Both the position numbers and the translations under genes were made by a program. A stretch of DNA of 64,000 nt, from NCBI GenBank assembly GCA_964019695.1, contig OZ026525.1:88125779-88189778 (forward strand). Reading direction: 5' to 3'. The notes under the pieces are model-generated. The model worked only from the letters and a program-made list of their open reading frames with translations, had not been told where the DNA came from and did no database searches. Source of the stretch: Loripinus fragilis (Eukaryota > Mollusca > Bivalvia > Lucinida > Lucinidae). Below are positions 1 through 11,524 of this stretch, in pieces (the first letter of the stretch is position 1; each line of letters starts with the position of its first letter).

Positions 1-722
1 TTAATTATGGATATCCTAAAATTAGTTTGTATTTATGGATATCCATAATTCATTTTTGGATATCCATACATCGATTTATGGATATCCAATATTCAACTGA
101 TTAATGGATATCCAAAAATGATTTATGGATATCCAAAAATGATTTATGGATATCCAAAATGATTTAAGGATATCCAAAATTCATTTATGGATATCCTTAA
201 ATGAATAATGGATATCCATAAATGAATATCCATAATTCTATTATGAATATCAAAAAATCATAAATGGATATCCATAATTCATTTATGGATATCCATAAAT
301 AATAATGGATATCCATAAATCATTTGTGGATATCCATAAATCATTTTTGATATCCATAAATCATTTTTGGATATCCATTAATCAGTTGAATTTTGGATAT
401 AAATCATTTATGGATATCCTTAATTCATTTAAGGATATCCAAAAATTCATTTTAGGATATCCATGAATGAATTATGGATATCCTAAAATCAATTTGTATT
501 TATGGATATCCATAATTCATTTTTGGATATCCATAAATCGATTTATGGCTATCCAATAGTCAACTGATTTATGGATATCAAAAAATGATTATATATATCC
601 CAAAACGATTTATGGATATCCAAAAATGATTTATGGATATCAAAAAATGATTTATGGATATCCAAAATTTATCTATGGATATCCTTAAATGAATTTTGGA
701 TATCCATAAATAAGGAATAAAT
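1..722. repeat. GATATC-rich tandem array, open at left edge
   Basis: Dozens of degenerate copies of a roughly 20-22 bp unit built around the palindrome GGATATCC, alternating with ATTTATGGATATCCAAAAAT-like segments in both orientations. Because the core is self-complementary, the array has no clear strand. It begins before the window and stops near 722, where sequence becomes unique. No coding potential. Confidence 0.9.
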
Positions 723-1582
723 ACTGAAAGGGCACCCCATAAAGGTCAAGGTCACAATCATAAGTCAATGGAGGCTGCTATTTATAAAATTTTAATTAAC
801 TTCCTATAATTTTTTAAATCCAATAAAATTCCTAGTTTCATCACAAATGTACATTTTTTGTGTCGCCTGCAAATCATGGTGGTCACATATGGATCATATC
901 TAGGTCGTCATCGTCGTCTTCTGAGTTGTCCACGTTGTAACACTTTTGGTTTCTGATCGATAACTTTTGAAGGGATCCATCAATTCCATTCAAACTTTAC
1001 AGAAATGTCAACCATCATTAAATACAGGTCAAGTTTGAAAGGTTGATAATCCGCAAAATTTTGACTTAGTTATGACCCCTTTTATACTAAGATTGCGGCT
1101 AAATTGTGGGTTTTGATCAAAAAACTTTTGAAGGGATGCAACTATTTCATTCAATTTTTACTGAAGGCTAAAGCATCATAGAATACAGGTCAAGTTCGAA
1201 TTTGGAGATCAATCACAATTTGTTTACTGAGTTATGGCCCTGTTTTGACTTAGGTTTAGGCAAATGCCAAAGCTATATTGTTTTGTTTTTTTTGTGGAAT
1301 AAAATTCACATATCTCCAAAACTATTATATCTGACAACTTCTCACTATAGGCCATGGTTACCCAGTGCCTGTAGATAAACATGACAGTGATTAAAAAATT
1401 ACCCCACCCCTAGACCCCTTAGGTGGGGTCAAATGTAAAATATTTAAATTTTACAATAACTCGGTCAATTGTCAACATTTTTTACTGAATTGTCGCATGC
1501 AGACAGAGGTAAAATAATTATGAAACATATCAAATATGATTTTAGATCAAAGGCATCGATCGGATCCCCTGGGTGGACTTAG
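723..1582. other. Non-coding stretch with two degenerate ~155-bp repeats
   Basis: No gene seen. Segments near 945-1090 and 1098-1250 are diverged copies of each other: both contain an 'AACTTTTGAAGGGAT' block, then a 'catca..aatacaggtcaagtt' block, then 'gttatggccc/gacccc'. This kind of repeat is common in bivalve introns and is not a coding signal. Confidence 0.55.
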
Positions 1583-1995
1583 GTGGTGGGGTCTAAAGCT
1601 CAAAATTCAACTTCTTCAGAATATGGTCATGTTGCATATCAAATTAAAAGGAATCACACATGCAGCAACATAATAGGGAATATTTTGCCAGCAGACCCCC
1701 CCCCCCCCCCCCGCCAACACTGGGGGTCTAAGTGTCAAAATACAACTTTTTCAAAACATAAACATATTGCATATTAAATTTAAGTATATCACCAATGCAG
1801 CAAAATGGTAGCAAATATTTTGCCGGCAGACCCCCCCCACCCAACCCTTGGGGTCAATAGGTCAAAATTCAACTTGTTCAGAACATGGTCCTGTTGCATA
1901 TAAAATTAAAGAAGAATCACAAATGCAGCAACATAGTAGGAAATATTTTGCCAGCAGACTCCCCCCTGCCAACACTGGGGTTTAAATGTCAAAAT
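1583..1995 (+). repeat. Tandem repeat, ~125-bp unit, about 3.5 copies
   Basis: Each unit has a 'ggggtctaa(a/g)..tcaaaattcaac' start, an 'agaa..tggtc(a/c)tgttgcatat' middle, an 'aatcacacatgcagcaacat' block, and ends in 'aatattttgccagcagacc' followed by a poly-C run. The short open frame here is an artefact of the repeat. Confidence 0.75.
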
Positions 1996-1999
1996 TTAT

Positions 2000-3308
2000 G
2001 TCAAGAGGTATAATATAATATAATAATATAATCAGACTGACCGGTCGTGGCCTGTTAGTTAAAATGCTCATAACTCTTGACCCATTTGGAATCAAAAACT
2101 TAGAAAACTGCCGGAAAACACAAAGTATATGTTAGATTGAAAACAAATGTAAATCGCAATACATTTTAATCAATAACAATTATTTATTCAAAGACTTTCG
2201 CACAACTCGCAGATGGGCACTATAACCACTGTGTGAGTTCGTTTGCTCGTCCAATTTGTGTTCCACATATTCCGTCTGGTACCTGACAGTGATTATTTTA
2301 CTTTCACCATGGGCCGTGCACATTACAGGCAGTTGATTACACATGCAATTTGACTGAATTCGGTTCCGCAGTTTAGGAGCATAACACATATGGACAAATG
2401 GACAGACATACACACGTTTTACCCAGGTGACACGAATCGTGGAGGGACCACAAATAATGTGTACATACACACCATGCTGTTTAAGCAAGTAACTGAAAAC
2501 TGTGCAGGATCTATGTAGGGAACTACTAGACATTGTTACATACTAAACATATAAGCTGAAGGTCTCCTGGTTTCAGAAGAAATTTTAAAGTTTTTTCATT
2601 ACAAGTCTATGGAAAAGCTTGATCCCCAAGGCGGGGCCAGTTTGCACCCCTCGGACTTGAGTGGCTTCATTTATGAAGAGGGCCACCAGACATTGCTACA
2701 TTAGTAATATAAAAGCTTTGAGCCGTATAGTTTCATAGAATATAAGTGTACGGAGCTAAATAATGCCATATCAACCACAGTTCATTATTCAATCAGCCAA
2801 TGTAAAGCATCTTCGGGCAAATGAGAAAGACGCAGTCTTTTTCATTTTATTTGCCTGAAGATGCTTTACATGAAATTTTGATAAAATTGGCCCCATATAC
2901 GTTTTACTTTTTTGACAGTGTGGACGGACGACGACGCTGCACCATTGGCATACTAATGCCTGATCTGAGCTCATTTATAAACAGACAGTTAAAAAGCGAT
3001 TTTAGATAGGGAGATAAAATTAATCTTAAACTGCGGAATGAATGCTATATTCGTCATACAGTTTATGATAACTGACTTCATGTATATTAAAGCCGAACAT
3101 GAAAAAATATATATCAATGCCCTTGCGCATGAGCATTGCTAGTCTCACAGGCATTTTAGTGGGCCCCAAAGTGCTTTCGGTAGCGAGTCAGACTGTCTTA
3201 CTTCATATCCTGGGGTCGTGTGGGTCCCATATTTTCCTGCAGATTGATCATGAAGTAATTTCTAAGGTCATTCTCACCCCTTCCGCTACTCAGTTACAAA
3301 CTTCTAAA
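2000..3308. other. Anonymous non-coding sequence containing one hairpin
   Basis: No supported gene. Open frames at 2180-2533 (minus) and 3099-3473 (plus) show no recognisable domain, codon bias or splice context; the second runs into the next tandem array. The only structural item is the hairpin at 2800-2871. Confidence 0.4.
2800..2871. repeat. Long imperfect hairpin (MITE-like core)
   Basis: Left arm 2800-2830 (starting ATGTAAAGCATCTTC) pairs with right arm 2836-2871 (ending GAAGATGCTTTACAT), with a loop of about 5 nt and a few mismatches and bulges. It is probably a miniature inverted-repeat element remnant. Confidence 0.75.
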
Positions 3309-4675
3309 AATATGACATTTTTCAAAATGTCAAAATACGATATTCGGCCCGATTTTGAATGTCAAAATAGGATTTTGAATGTCAAAGTACGATATTCGGC
3401 CTCAGTTCGAATGCCAAATATGATTTTGAATGTCAAAATACGATATTCGGCTCATTTTCGAATTTCAAAATAGGATTTTGAATGTCGTAATGCGACTTCG
3501 GCCTAATTTCGAATGCCAAAATAGGATTTTGAATGTCAAAATACGATATTCGGCAGCAGTTCGAATGCCAAAGTAGAATTTTAAATGTCAAAATATGATA
3601 TATTCGGCCCGATTTCACATGTAAAAATAGGATTTTTAATGTCAAAATACGATATTCAGTCCGATTTCGAATGTCAGAATAGGATTTGAATGTCAAAATA
3701 CGGTATTCGGCCCCATTTTGAATGTCAAAATTTGATTTTTATGTCATAATACGATATTCGGCCCCATTTTGAATGTCAAAATAGGATTTTGCATGTGAAA
3801 ATACGATATTCGGCCCCAGTTTGAAGGTCAAAATACGATATTCGGCCCCAGTTCCAATGTCAAAATAGGATTTCGAATGTCAAAATACGATATTCGCCCA
3901 GATTTTGAATGTCAAAATAGGGTTTTGAATGTCAAAATACAACATTCGGCCCAGTTCCAAGGTCAAAATAGGATTTAGAATGTCAAAATACGATATTCCA
4001 CCCGATTTCGAATGTGGAAATAGGATTTTGAATGTAAAAATAGTATATTCGGCCCAAGTTCGAATGTCAAAAAAGGATTATGAATGTTACAATACGATAT
4101 TCAGCCTCAATTCGAATGTGAAAACTGGATTTTGAAAGGAATGTCAAAATGCGATATACAGCCCCTTTTCCAATGTCAAAATAGGATTTTAAATGTTGAA
4201 ATACGATATTCAACCTCAATTCGAATGTCAAAATAGGATTTTGAATGCCAACTGCGATATTCGGCCCCAGTTCAAATGTCAAAATAGGATTTGAATGTCA
4301 AAACTTGATATTCAGCCGTATTTCGAATGTCAAAATAGGATTTTTTATGTCAAAATTCGATATTCGGCCCCAGTTTGAATGTCGAAATGGGATTTTGAAT
4401 GTCAAAATATGTATTCCGCCAGGTTTTGAATGCCAAAATAGGATTTTGAATGTCAAACGCGATATTCAGTCTCAGCTCGAATGTCAAAATAGGATTTTGA
4501 ATGTCAAAATACGATTTTCGGCCCGATTTTGAATTTCAAAATAGGATTTTGAATATCAAAATTCGATATTCGGCCCCAGTTTGAATGTCAAAATAGGATT
4601 TTGAATGTAAAAATAGTATATTCGACCTCAGTTTGAATGTCAAAATACGATACTGGGCCCGATTTTGAATGTCAA
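3309..4675 (+). repeat. Tandem array, ~51-bp unit, about 27 degenerate copies
   Basis: The unit is a TTTGAATGTCAAAATAGGAT-like half followed by a 'TTTGAATGTCAAAATACGAT' half and 'ATTCGGCCC(C)A/GATT'. It is therefore a dimer of two ~25-bp related halves. Several overlapping open frames on both strands (for example 3433-3696, 4245-4532 and 4536-4985) are by-products of the periodicity. Confidence 0.9.
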
Positions 4676-4845
4676 AAAAATGAAAAACGAAAAGAGAAAA
4701 ACGAAAAGCAGATACAAAAGGTGAAAGACCAAAAGTGAAAAACGAATAACGAAATCGAATAACGAAAAGCGAAAAACGAATAACGAAAAAAGATAAATGA
4801 AAAACAAAAAGCGAAAAAAGAAAAAAGAAAAACAAACCAACTTTA
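4676..4845 (+). repeat. Purine-rich simple repeat (GAAAAACGAAAA)n
   Basis: A low-complexity run of GAAAAACGAAAAGCG-type 10-15-mers directly abutting the 51-bp array. The frames through it on the minus strand are Phe/Leu/Ser-rich artefacts. Confidence 0.85.
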
Positions 4846-5009
4846 CTTTGCTCTCCAATATTGAGTTTGGCCGATTTAGCTTGATACAAATTATGCACTC
4901 CCCAAAAGTGATACGTGCTTGAAAGCATTGTTAGTATTACATGCGCAAAATGAAAATATTTGCTAGTAAATGTATTAAAATGCATAGCAATGTTTTAAGA
5001 CATTTATTT

Positions 5010-5262
5010 GTATGACTTTACAACGAAGTTGTTTGAAGTTTAATAAAGTCTCAAATTCGCCGTTGTTACAGGCTCATGATAATAACCGCCTTCGTGTATG
5101 CTTATACCACGACCTCTAAGTAATGACCCTCGATTCATTCAATGCATTTACTGTTACAGTCACGCCTCAAAGCGTTTTGTGGAAGTGTAAATATATTTTC
5201 CTGGTGGATATATATTTGTATGACTTTACAACGAAGTTGTTTGAAGTTTAATAAAGTCTCAT
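5010..5262 (+). repeat. Direct repeat pair (~45 bp, 208 bp apart)
   Basis: The segment ATTTGTATGACTTTACAACG through AATAAAGTCTCA occurs near 5008-5052 and again near 5216-5260, essentially identical. The segment between them has no visible gene. Confidence 0.8.
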
Positions 5263-6782
5263 ATTTGTTCAATTTCGACCACAGACGGATCAAAGATTGG
5301 ACGAGTTTAAGCAGTAGCACGTCAAGGTCATTCAGACTGTAACAGTTATTTCTAAACCAAATATCTACTGTCCATGCTATCGATGCTAAATTGAAAACAG
5401 GTAAGGTTTAACCGTTATTTCCTCTAGATTTACATGTCTCGTACTACATCTGGACTCTTCTAACTTTTGAATAGTCTAAGATCGAAATTTAGCAGTAGTT
5501 CAGTGACTCATGAAATGGCATAATACATTTTACTCTGCGTTATAAAATCCGTGCTGCATATATATTTAACAGCCATGGTTCAACCAGCACAATCTAATTT
5601 TTAACGAGGCCATTCACGTGCTGTTAATCTACTGTTTCCTAGCCGACACCTATGAACGAAGCCGTGGGTTGGTCTGCAGAGTATGTGATTGTGGCATTTT
5701 TGTCATACAAACTTACCTTTTGGTCATGAAACATGAATATCAATATTAACGTCCAACCACAAACTGTGACAATTAATAGTGCCAAATTATAGTTTGGTAA
5801 ATCTGGTTGAATATATTATTAAATCAACGCAATTATAACGATAATAACGATGTTTCAGTGGACTTTGCGTCCCTCGGGTCCCCCGTGAGACGTCCCAAAC
5901 GTCAGGCTTTGTCCTCAGTATGTAACGTCTCTCAGGCCATGACTAACGTTAATTCATGCAAAGAAATGTTTCATCCCTATATTAGTGTATATTATCACGT
6001 ATACCTATGTAACAATGTTTGGAATAACACCTAGGTCATTACGTTGAAAATCAGAGTCTGGATGGCCAGAGCCACAGGCGAAGGCTATGTCAAACTGGCT
6101 GTCCAGAATTTCTCCCTCTGGTAGTCCATAAACCATGATAGTGCAGTCAACTCAATTAATATTGCTTAAAAAAAGAGGCATGCTTTCTGTCAAAAATATT
6201 TTGGAACATATACAAACCATTTACGAAGGACTAAACATTTTGTTCGTGACTTTTAGTCATTTTAAAATAGTCTGTCAATCGAGCTAGTGGTATAGTTACG
6301 CACAAGTTAGTGGTATAGCGATTGGCTCAGATGTTTGAGTTGGTGGTATAGCTGCAATTGTGAGGGCCCATCTATTTAGGTTGATTTTTTTCACAGATCT
6401 AAAAAACTTTAACAATTAGAACCATACAATCATGTAAACATGTGACTCCCTATTACATCAAAACAATGCAAACTGACATTTAAGTTCATTTTCAGGACAA
6501 AACGGCACTATTTCCAAGCAGGTTCGATATATAAAAAGCGAAATGCGTAGGAGTAAACCGCTAAAATTATGGAATCAAACGTAAGAATTTAGTAAAACAA
6601 GCATTACTTACCTTGTTCGATTGTGTCCTATCTGTAACCGTAACAATGGAAATCGATACGTGTACAGCGCTATAAATACACGAATTTTCCGACTACTGGT
6701 TACGCACGAGCGCTGAAATTCATGTTTATACGGCCTGAGCTAGGAGGAAAAGGTACAGGATGTTTATTTCAGTTTACATACT
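5263..6782. other. Anonymous intronic or flanking sequence
   Basis: No repeat array, no supported exon and no transposon ends recognised. If the carbonic anhydrase gene continues to its C-terminus within the window, its last exon should lie between 1 and 6932 on the minus strand. I could not identify it here. Confidence 0.35.
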
Positions 6783-6912
6783 GTGCCAAAGATAAGTTTT
6801 AGTTACGCAGTGTGTATTGACATCCACATGCTAAACGTTGGTCGTTTAATAAGGATTAAAGCTGTTAGATAAACGAAAAACGGGGTCACCTAAAACCTGG
6901 AATCACAGTAAT
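6783..6912 (+). repeat. Dispersed ~120-bp duplicate, copy A (partner near 63544)
   Basis: This segment, including CATCCACATGCTAAACGT, 'aggattaaagctgttagataaa' and 'acggggtcac..aaacctgga', recurs in the same orientation at about 63544-63673 with roughly 80-85% identity by eye. Copy A lies immediately downstream, in gene direction, of the carbonic anhydrase exon at 6933-7114. It may be old intron sequence of a tandem gene copy or a dispersed repeat. Confidence 0.75.
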
Positions 6913-6932
6913 ACTTTTTGCACGACCATTAC

Positions 6933-7114
6933 CTGATATGAGTCCAGTTCCACTGCGTCCTGAAAGACAATCCATTTGGCAACCTCACAAGGCGGGCGAG
7001 TGAAGGTTCCCCTGTAACTGTAGAAGTGAAGGTGTTTGCCCTTATCAGATCCGTATCTGATATCCTTATGAGTCAGATCCATCAATGAAAACCCTTTGAA
7101 ATCTTCCGCTGAAT
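6933..7114 (-). CDS. Alpha-carbonic anhydrase-like gene, C-proximal exon
   Basis: A 182-bp exon entering in phase 1 after a TTTTTGTTACAG acceptor (minus strand) and leaving after a complete codon at a CAG|GTAATG donor. It encodes 60 full residues. The stretch Y-R-G-T-F-T-R-P-P-C followed by E-V-A-K-W-I-V-F aligns with the family signature around Thr199 of human CA II (G-S-L-T-T-P-P, then the buried W-I-V strand). Thr199 is kept; the next Thr is Arg. The Cys after PP is typical of secreted forms, in which it pairs with a Cys near the N-terminus; one is present in the exon at 53046-53219. The exon at 29381 ends in phase 0, so at least one exon (length 1 modulo 3, expected to encode about 20 residues) is missing between them. 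The family's usual C-terminal N-F-R-P-x-Q region was not found below 6933. Confidence 0.88.
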
Positions 7115-7450
7115 CTGTAACAAAAATAAGGTAACACATGCGTTTACACCACGTCGTCAAAATGCAAGTGTTTATGTCAGTCTGCTTTCAGATTTTAACA
7201 TAAAATCAATCATCCTGAGTTTTGAGGCCCTCCCAGTGGGTAATATTTGACTTTTTGCTTACTGTTAGGACTGGTCAACCTCAGACATAGGTAAAAGCTG
7301 AAAATGAGGCGTGGTTTTATTCAAAAGTAACTGTATCATCTTGCGACATTACCTCGGTATAGACGCAAAACACATTATTTAGTCCTTAAAACGTCAACAC
7401 AATAACTGCATCTGAAAATGTCAATTTAACATAAGCATAGAGGCAAACAT

Positions 7451-7503
7451 TGTGGACCCAGATCAGACTGCTCCCTACAGGAGCAGTCTGATCTGGGTCC
7501 ACA
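7451..7503. repeat. Perfect 24-bp inverted repeat with 5-nt loop
   Basis: Left arm 7451-7474 (TGTGGACCCAGATCAGACTG then CTCC) and right arm 7480-7503 are exact reverse complements, separated by CTACA. The motif 'GATCTGGGTCCACACTG' also appears in degenerate form near 14396, 27264 and 27836, so it is the end of a dispersed family rather than a unique regulatory hairpin. Confidence 0.92.
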
Positions 7504-7540
7504 CTGTATGTCTATGCGGCTTCAAATATTTTAGTGGACG

Positions 7541-7725
7541 GCTGTGCATCATCTAAAGTGGTCCTGCATCTTAAATGGTCCTGGCATCTATTTTGGTCAC
7601 AAATTGCCTCTAAATTGGTCCCGGCTGGCATCTATTATGGCACGCTAAGCAGACTCTAAAATGATCCCCGTTATATTCCTGTGCATCATCTAAAGTGGTC
7701 CTGCGTCTAAAATGGTCCTAGCAGA
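7541..7725 (+). repeat. Repeat family with inverted copy at 21255-21385
   Basis: Units of 'gcatctaaa(a)tggtcctg' recur several times. The whole segment, through 'ggctggcatctattatgg.acgctaagcagactctaaaa', is found reverse-complemented at 21255-21385 at about 80% identity or better. No coding function is evident. Confidence 0.8.
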
Positions 7726-7739
7726 AATGCTTAAGTAGG

Positions 7740-9705
7740 TATGTGCGCATGAGATTATTGTTTCACTTTTATTTACTAATTGACCCAAAATGATAAAACC
7801 AAAAAACTGACAATGTGCATCAAGTGAAGCATCAGAACAAAAAGACGGGGCAACTGCACAGTCTGACCACGACAATGTGCCTGTTTGAATGCACAGTTCT
7901 TGCGCTTCCTCGCTGTGTGATCTGATCAGTACATACGCATTTTTGCCGTTTAGATAGTGGTGTACCGGCGATTACTAAAAACGAAACCTTGAGACGTAGA
8001 CGAGCAGTCTTTTTTTTTAATTTCACCTGGTCTGAAACCGCGAAATCAGGTTTCCTGCTGCAAGTGTTGAAGACAGCTGTGCCATTATAAGATCATTAAA
8101 ATATTCGCTGTGTGAAAGTGATATTATAGTGTAAACAAAATGAAAAGAAGAAAACGTTTATCAGTTTATATGTCGCATAGGTCACTATACTCTCCATTTT
8201 AAATTGCATGTTTTGTTGTCAGGGAACAAGATGGTAAAGTTTTCGATTCTTTTTTACTGTTGTTTTGGCGTTGGTGCAGTTCAGGTTTTTGTGTGAATTT
8301 TCCGGTAGTATAATATAGAATCCCGCCACCCCGTATAATGACCACGGATCCTAAATTATCAATACAGGGTCCGAAAAATAACCTATAAAGACCTTTCCCT
8401 CGATAAAATTTCTGGTCCGGAAAATATCAAACCAACCATATTAAAAGTTTCCCAATTTTATACATATTTTCCCAGAAATATGGACCTTTGGAAAATGGTA
8501 CAATCGAATAACTGAACAATATACGAGCTGACCAAATGGGGTATTGTTTAAAGCTGCATAGTCTGTAACTTTTGATCTTTTAATCTTAGAACTAATGTTT
8601 CTATTTTTCAAGAACACAGTAAAAAAAAATCGGGTATACATTTTACCAATATCGTAAATCTTAACAAATTATCAGTATCAAAACAACAGCATTTATGTTA
8701 AAATTAACTGTCTATAGTCAATGCTCGATAAGAGTAGAGTGACGAATTAGATTTACAGTTAGAAGTATGAAAGAAACCCCTATATTTGTCCAATCAGGTG
8801 AATGAAGTACCATAACGTGACCAACTGCGTAACTCTACTCTTATCGAGCACGGACTCTATAATTATTGGAGGGACGCAAATAATTACCAACAAGAAATAA
8901 ACACAACTGTTTTTATAAGATAATTAACTTTTCCGTGCAGTTTTCAGCTATAGTGAACAGATTTATTGTGAAAACATAACTTAATTCTACTTTTACAAAT
9001 GATTTAAAAAGTAAATGAAAAAATTCGAAAAATGCAGACTTAGTTTCTTTATAAAAAATATTCAAATAAAATAAACCGCATCTGTATAAAATAATCAGAA
9101 AACCATGTGCACAAAGTGAATACTCAGATCAGAATGCCTTGGACATCTGGTTTGTGCGCTGGGTCTTCGCTGTATGCCCAATGCTCAGAGATGCTAAAAA
9201 ACAAGGTTTCCTCATACAGAAAAGAGAAGACCCTGATAAGAATGGGCGTATGGCAACTCACGGCGAATGAATGTTGTTTTTAAAAGGTGCGATAAATAAT
9301 GAATGGGTTAGCTTGGAGCTACCATTTTCTATAGAAATCCATTTTTGCTCAAAACTGTCCCCAAATAGTGTTCAGCTGTCCGCTACCCCTTTGACGGTAC
9401 ACATAAAATGTTAACAAGATTGGCCAACACCTTTGCGATATTGAGTTCAGAAAATCTGACTAGCCGCGCTATAATGCATTTCATGTTGTAAAAATATCAA
9501 TTAAGGCCCATAACTCTGTTACAAATTTATGAAATCCGACCGGTAAAATTTCATCCAAGATCTTGCCAATATAAATACATATATAAAATTGGGTGAAATC
9601 CATCCATTTGTTCTTACGATATCGAGTGGAAACGGAATTCCGATCGGCATCATTCAAGGGCCATAATTTACAAGTTGGAGAAAACTGACAGGTAACAATC
9701 CCAGC
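7740..9705. other. Anonymous intronic sequence
   Basis: Apart from the short inverted-repeat element at 8722-8850, I see no gene. Copies of an 'aaggccataactctgttacaaattt' motif near 9500 and 9650 link this stretch to the degenerate repeats at 10.2-11.4 kb. Confidence 0.4.
8722..8850. mobile_element. Small MITE-like element, 19-bp perfect TIRs
   Basis: TGCTCGATAAGAGTAGAGT at 8722-8740 is exactly inverted at 8832-8850, separated by 91 bp. Weaker complementarity extends outward on both sides. It has no internal coding capacity and would be a non-autonomous DNA element of under 160 bp. Confidence 0.75.
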
Positions 9706-9990
9706 TTGTCTGTATCAAAGTAAGTAAGGGTGCAAAGATCAGGAGTCGATACAATCAAGTACCACACCCGACCCAGGATACCAATGGGAGAGTTACAAAC
9801 TCACAATTAGACACCACAAACGAGAGCAAAGAGGTCAGCCCTTTCCCAGCAGGTGACCACAAAGCACAAATAAACAGAGGCGCACAAAGACATAGCAAAC
9901 ATAAGACAGAACTAAAACATAAAAAATCCACAAAAGAAGTACCGCCTTGGAACGGTCACTAAAATATTTTACTGGAGGGCTTATGAGTGG
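9706..9990 (-). mobile_element. 3' UTR fragment of the retroelement seen at 22.6-24.4 kb
   Basis: The reverse complement of this segment matches about 24145-24413. Shared landmarks are 'ccctccagtgaaatattt', 'gaccgttccaaggcggtacttcttttgtgga', 'ctgggaaagggctgacctctt' and 'gatcaggtgtggtacttgattgtatcgactcctgatctttgcacccttac'. It is a 5'-truncated insertion, as expected of target-primed reverse transcription. Confidence 0.85.
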
Positions 9991-10329
9991 CCTTGGATAA
10001 AAGGTCACAGGTCAGCTTAAGATTTGGTACTTATATAAAACCGTGGTCTCATTAGGTTAAACATTTCTTGCAAGTATAATGATTTCAGCCTAAACAGTTA
10101 TAGAAAAAAATAAACATTCAAGATTTTCCCCATATAAATGCATAAATGCAAAAGCATATGCAAAATTTCGCCAAGTTCTGTGCATGTTTTCTGTAAATAT
10201 TGAGCAGAAAGGAAATTAAGACTTCAATTAAGGGCCATAACTGTTATAAATTTGAAAAACTGGCAGGTATAGATATTGATATTGTCAATGTAAATATGTA
10301 AACATTTGATGTAATTATCCCCACGTTTT

Positions 10330-11450
10330 TTTTAAAAAAAGCGAAGGTGATATTGTGATCGGCTCCGTCCGTTGGTCCGTCTGTCCGTTATGCTATCTCC
10401 TACTAAATTTTTGGACAAAATTTAACCAAATTTGGTGTGTGAGTTACTCACACGAATGGGGCGTGCAACATCAAACTTTTTCCTGGGGAGGGGCCAAAAG
10501 GTCAAATATCATTTCATTTCCATAACAAAGTCAATTTCAAAGATTTTTATACCAAACTTTGTGTGTGTTCTCACAAATAAAAGATACAAAACACATTATA
10601 TGGGATTTGCATTTCTGCACCTGGGTCATGCCCAAAAGATGGGACTTTGGGGCGTTAGGGGTGCTCAGGGGGGTCAAAAAATACAAACATGGTAATGTGG
10701 CATATCAAATCGACGGGGATGACGAGCAGAGCAGACTGCAAGTAAGATTTTTATCCTAGGGTCAAACTGGTGACCTTGGGGGTGAGGTCAAAAGGTCAAA
10801 TATCATTAAATTTTGACTACCATGTCAATTCTAAGATTTTTATACCAATCTTTGTGTGCGTTCTTACAAATAAAATACTGAAAACATATTGAACAGAATT
10901 TTGATTCTGTTGCTGGGGTTATGACCCAGGGGTGGGACTTGGGGGTGCTGGGTGGGTCAAAAACTTCAGCGTGGGGATTTGCGATGGTGCCCCACGACTG
11001 CGCACTCTAGTTCCAATTTGTTCTCAATGTATTTAGGGGAAACAAAAGACTGACATTAGCAATGGTCATAACTCCGTTACAAATTTGATATCAATTCACA
11101 CACAAAATTTGGTAAAATTTTATCTATGAGTACTTGCAATATTGAGCGAAAACAAAAATCTGACATCAATTAAGGGTCATAACTCTGTTACAAATTAGAG
11201 AAAATCATGATGTATAACAATTTCAATCTAGATCATGCCAATAACTCTGTTACACTTTTTTGAAAAATAATGTGTAGCAAACCCAATCTGGATATTGTCT
11301 ATATAAAAATAATACACAATTTGATAAAAACTTCTATCAATTTGTTCTCAAGAAATTTAACTGAACGAAATTACGATTGAATGACCAACGGATATATGGA
11401 CAGAATGACAGACATCCAAAATCAAATATGCTACCCCTTTTCATAGAGGA
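10330..11450 (+). repeat. Degenerate ~298-bp tandem repeat and related motifs
   Basis: Two long units (about 10483-10780 and 10781-10985) share 'ggtcaaa(a)ggtcaaatatcatt', 'gatttttataccaa.ctttgtgtg.gttct.acaaataaaa' and 'ggggtgctnggngggtcaaaaa'. From 11030 the repeat becomes 'gaaaatctgacat.aattaagggtcataactctgttacaaatt'. The start (tattgtgatcggctccgtccg) resembles the segment at about 21825, a dispersed family. The open frames here are not genes. Confidence 0.7.
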
Positions 11451-11524
11451 TCTATAATTAAAATCAAGGGTTTCCTAGTAATGTTATCTCACTTATGAAC
11501 CTTAGGCTCAAGGTAGCTGAAATC

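Noticed and set aside
2036..2075. Minus-strand reading N-R-P-R-P-V resembling the C-terminal N-F-R-P-V-Q of carbonic anhydrase
   Set aside because: Only a few residues match, no acceptor or downstream residues fit, and it lies in a dispersed 'cataactcttgacccatttggaat' repeat.
4640..4858. Phe-rich hydrophobic frame suggesting a membrane protein
   Set aside because: Translation of a simple GAAAAAC repeat.
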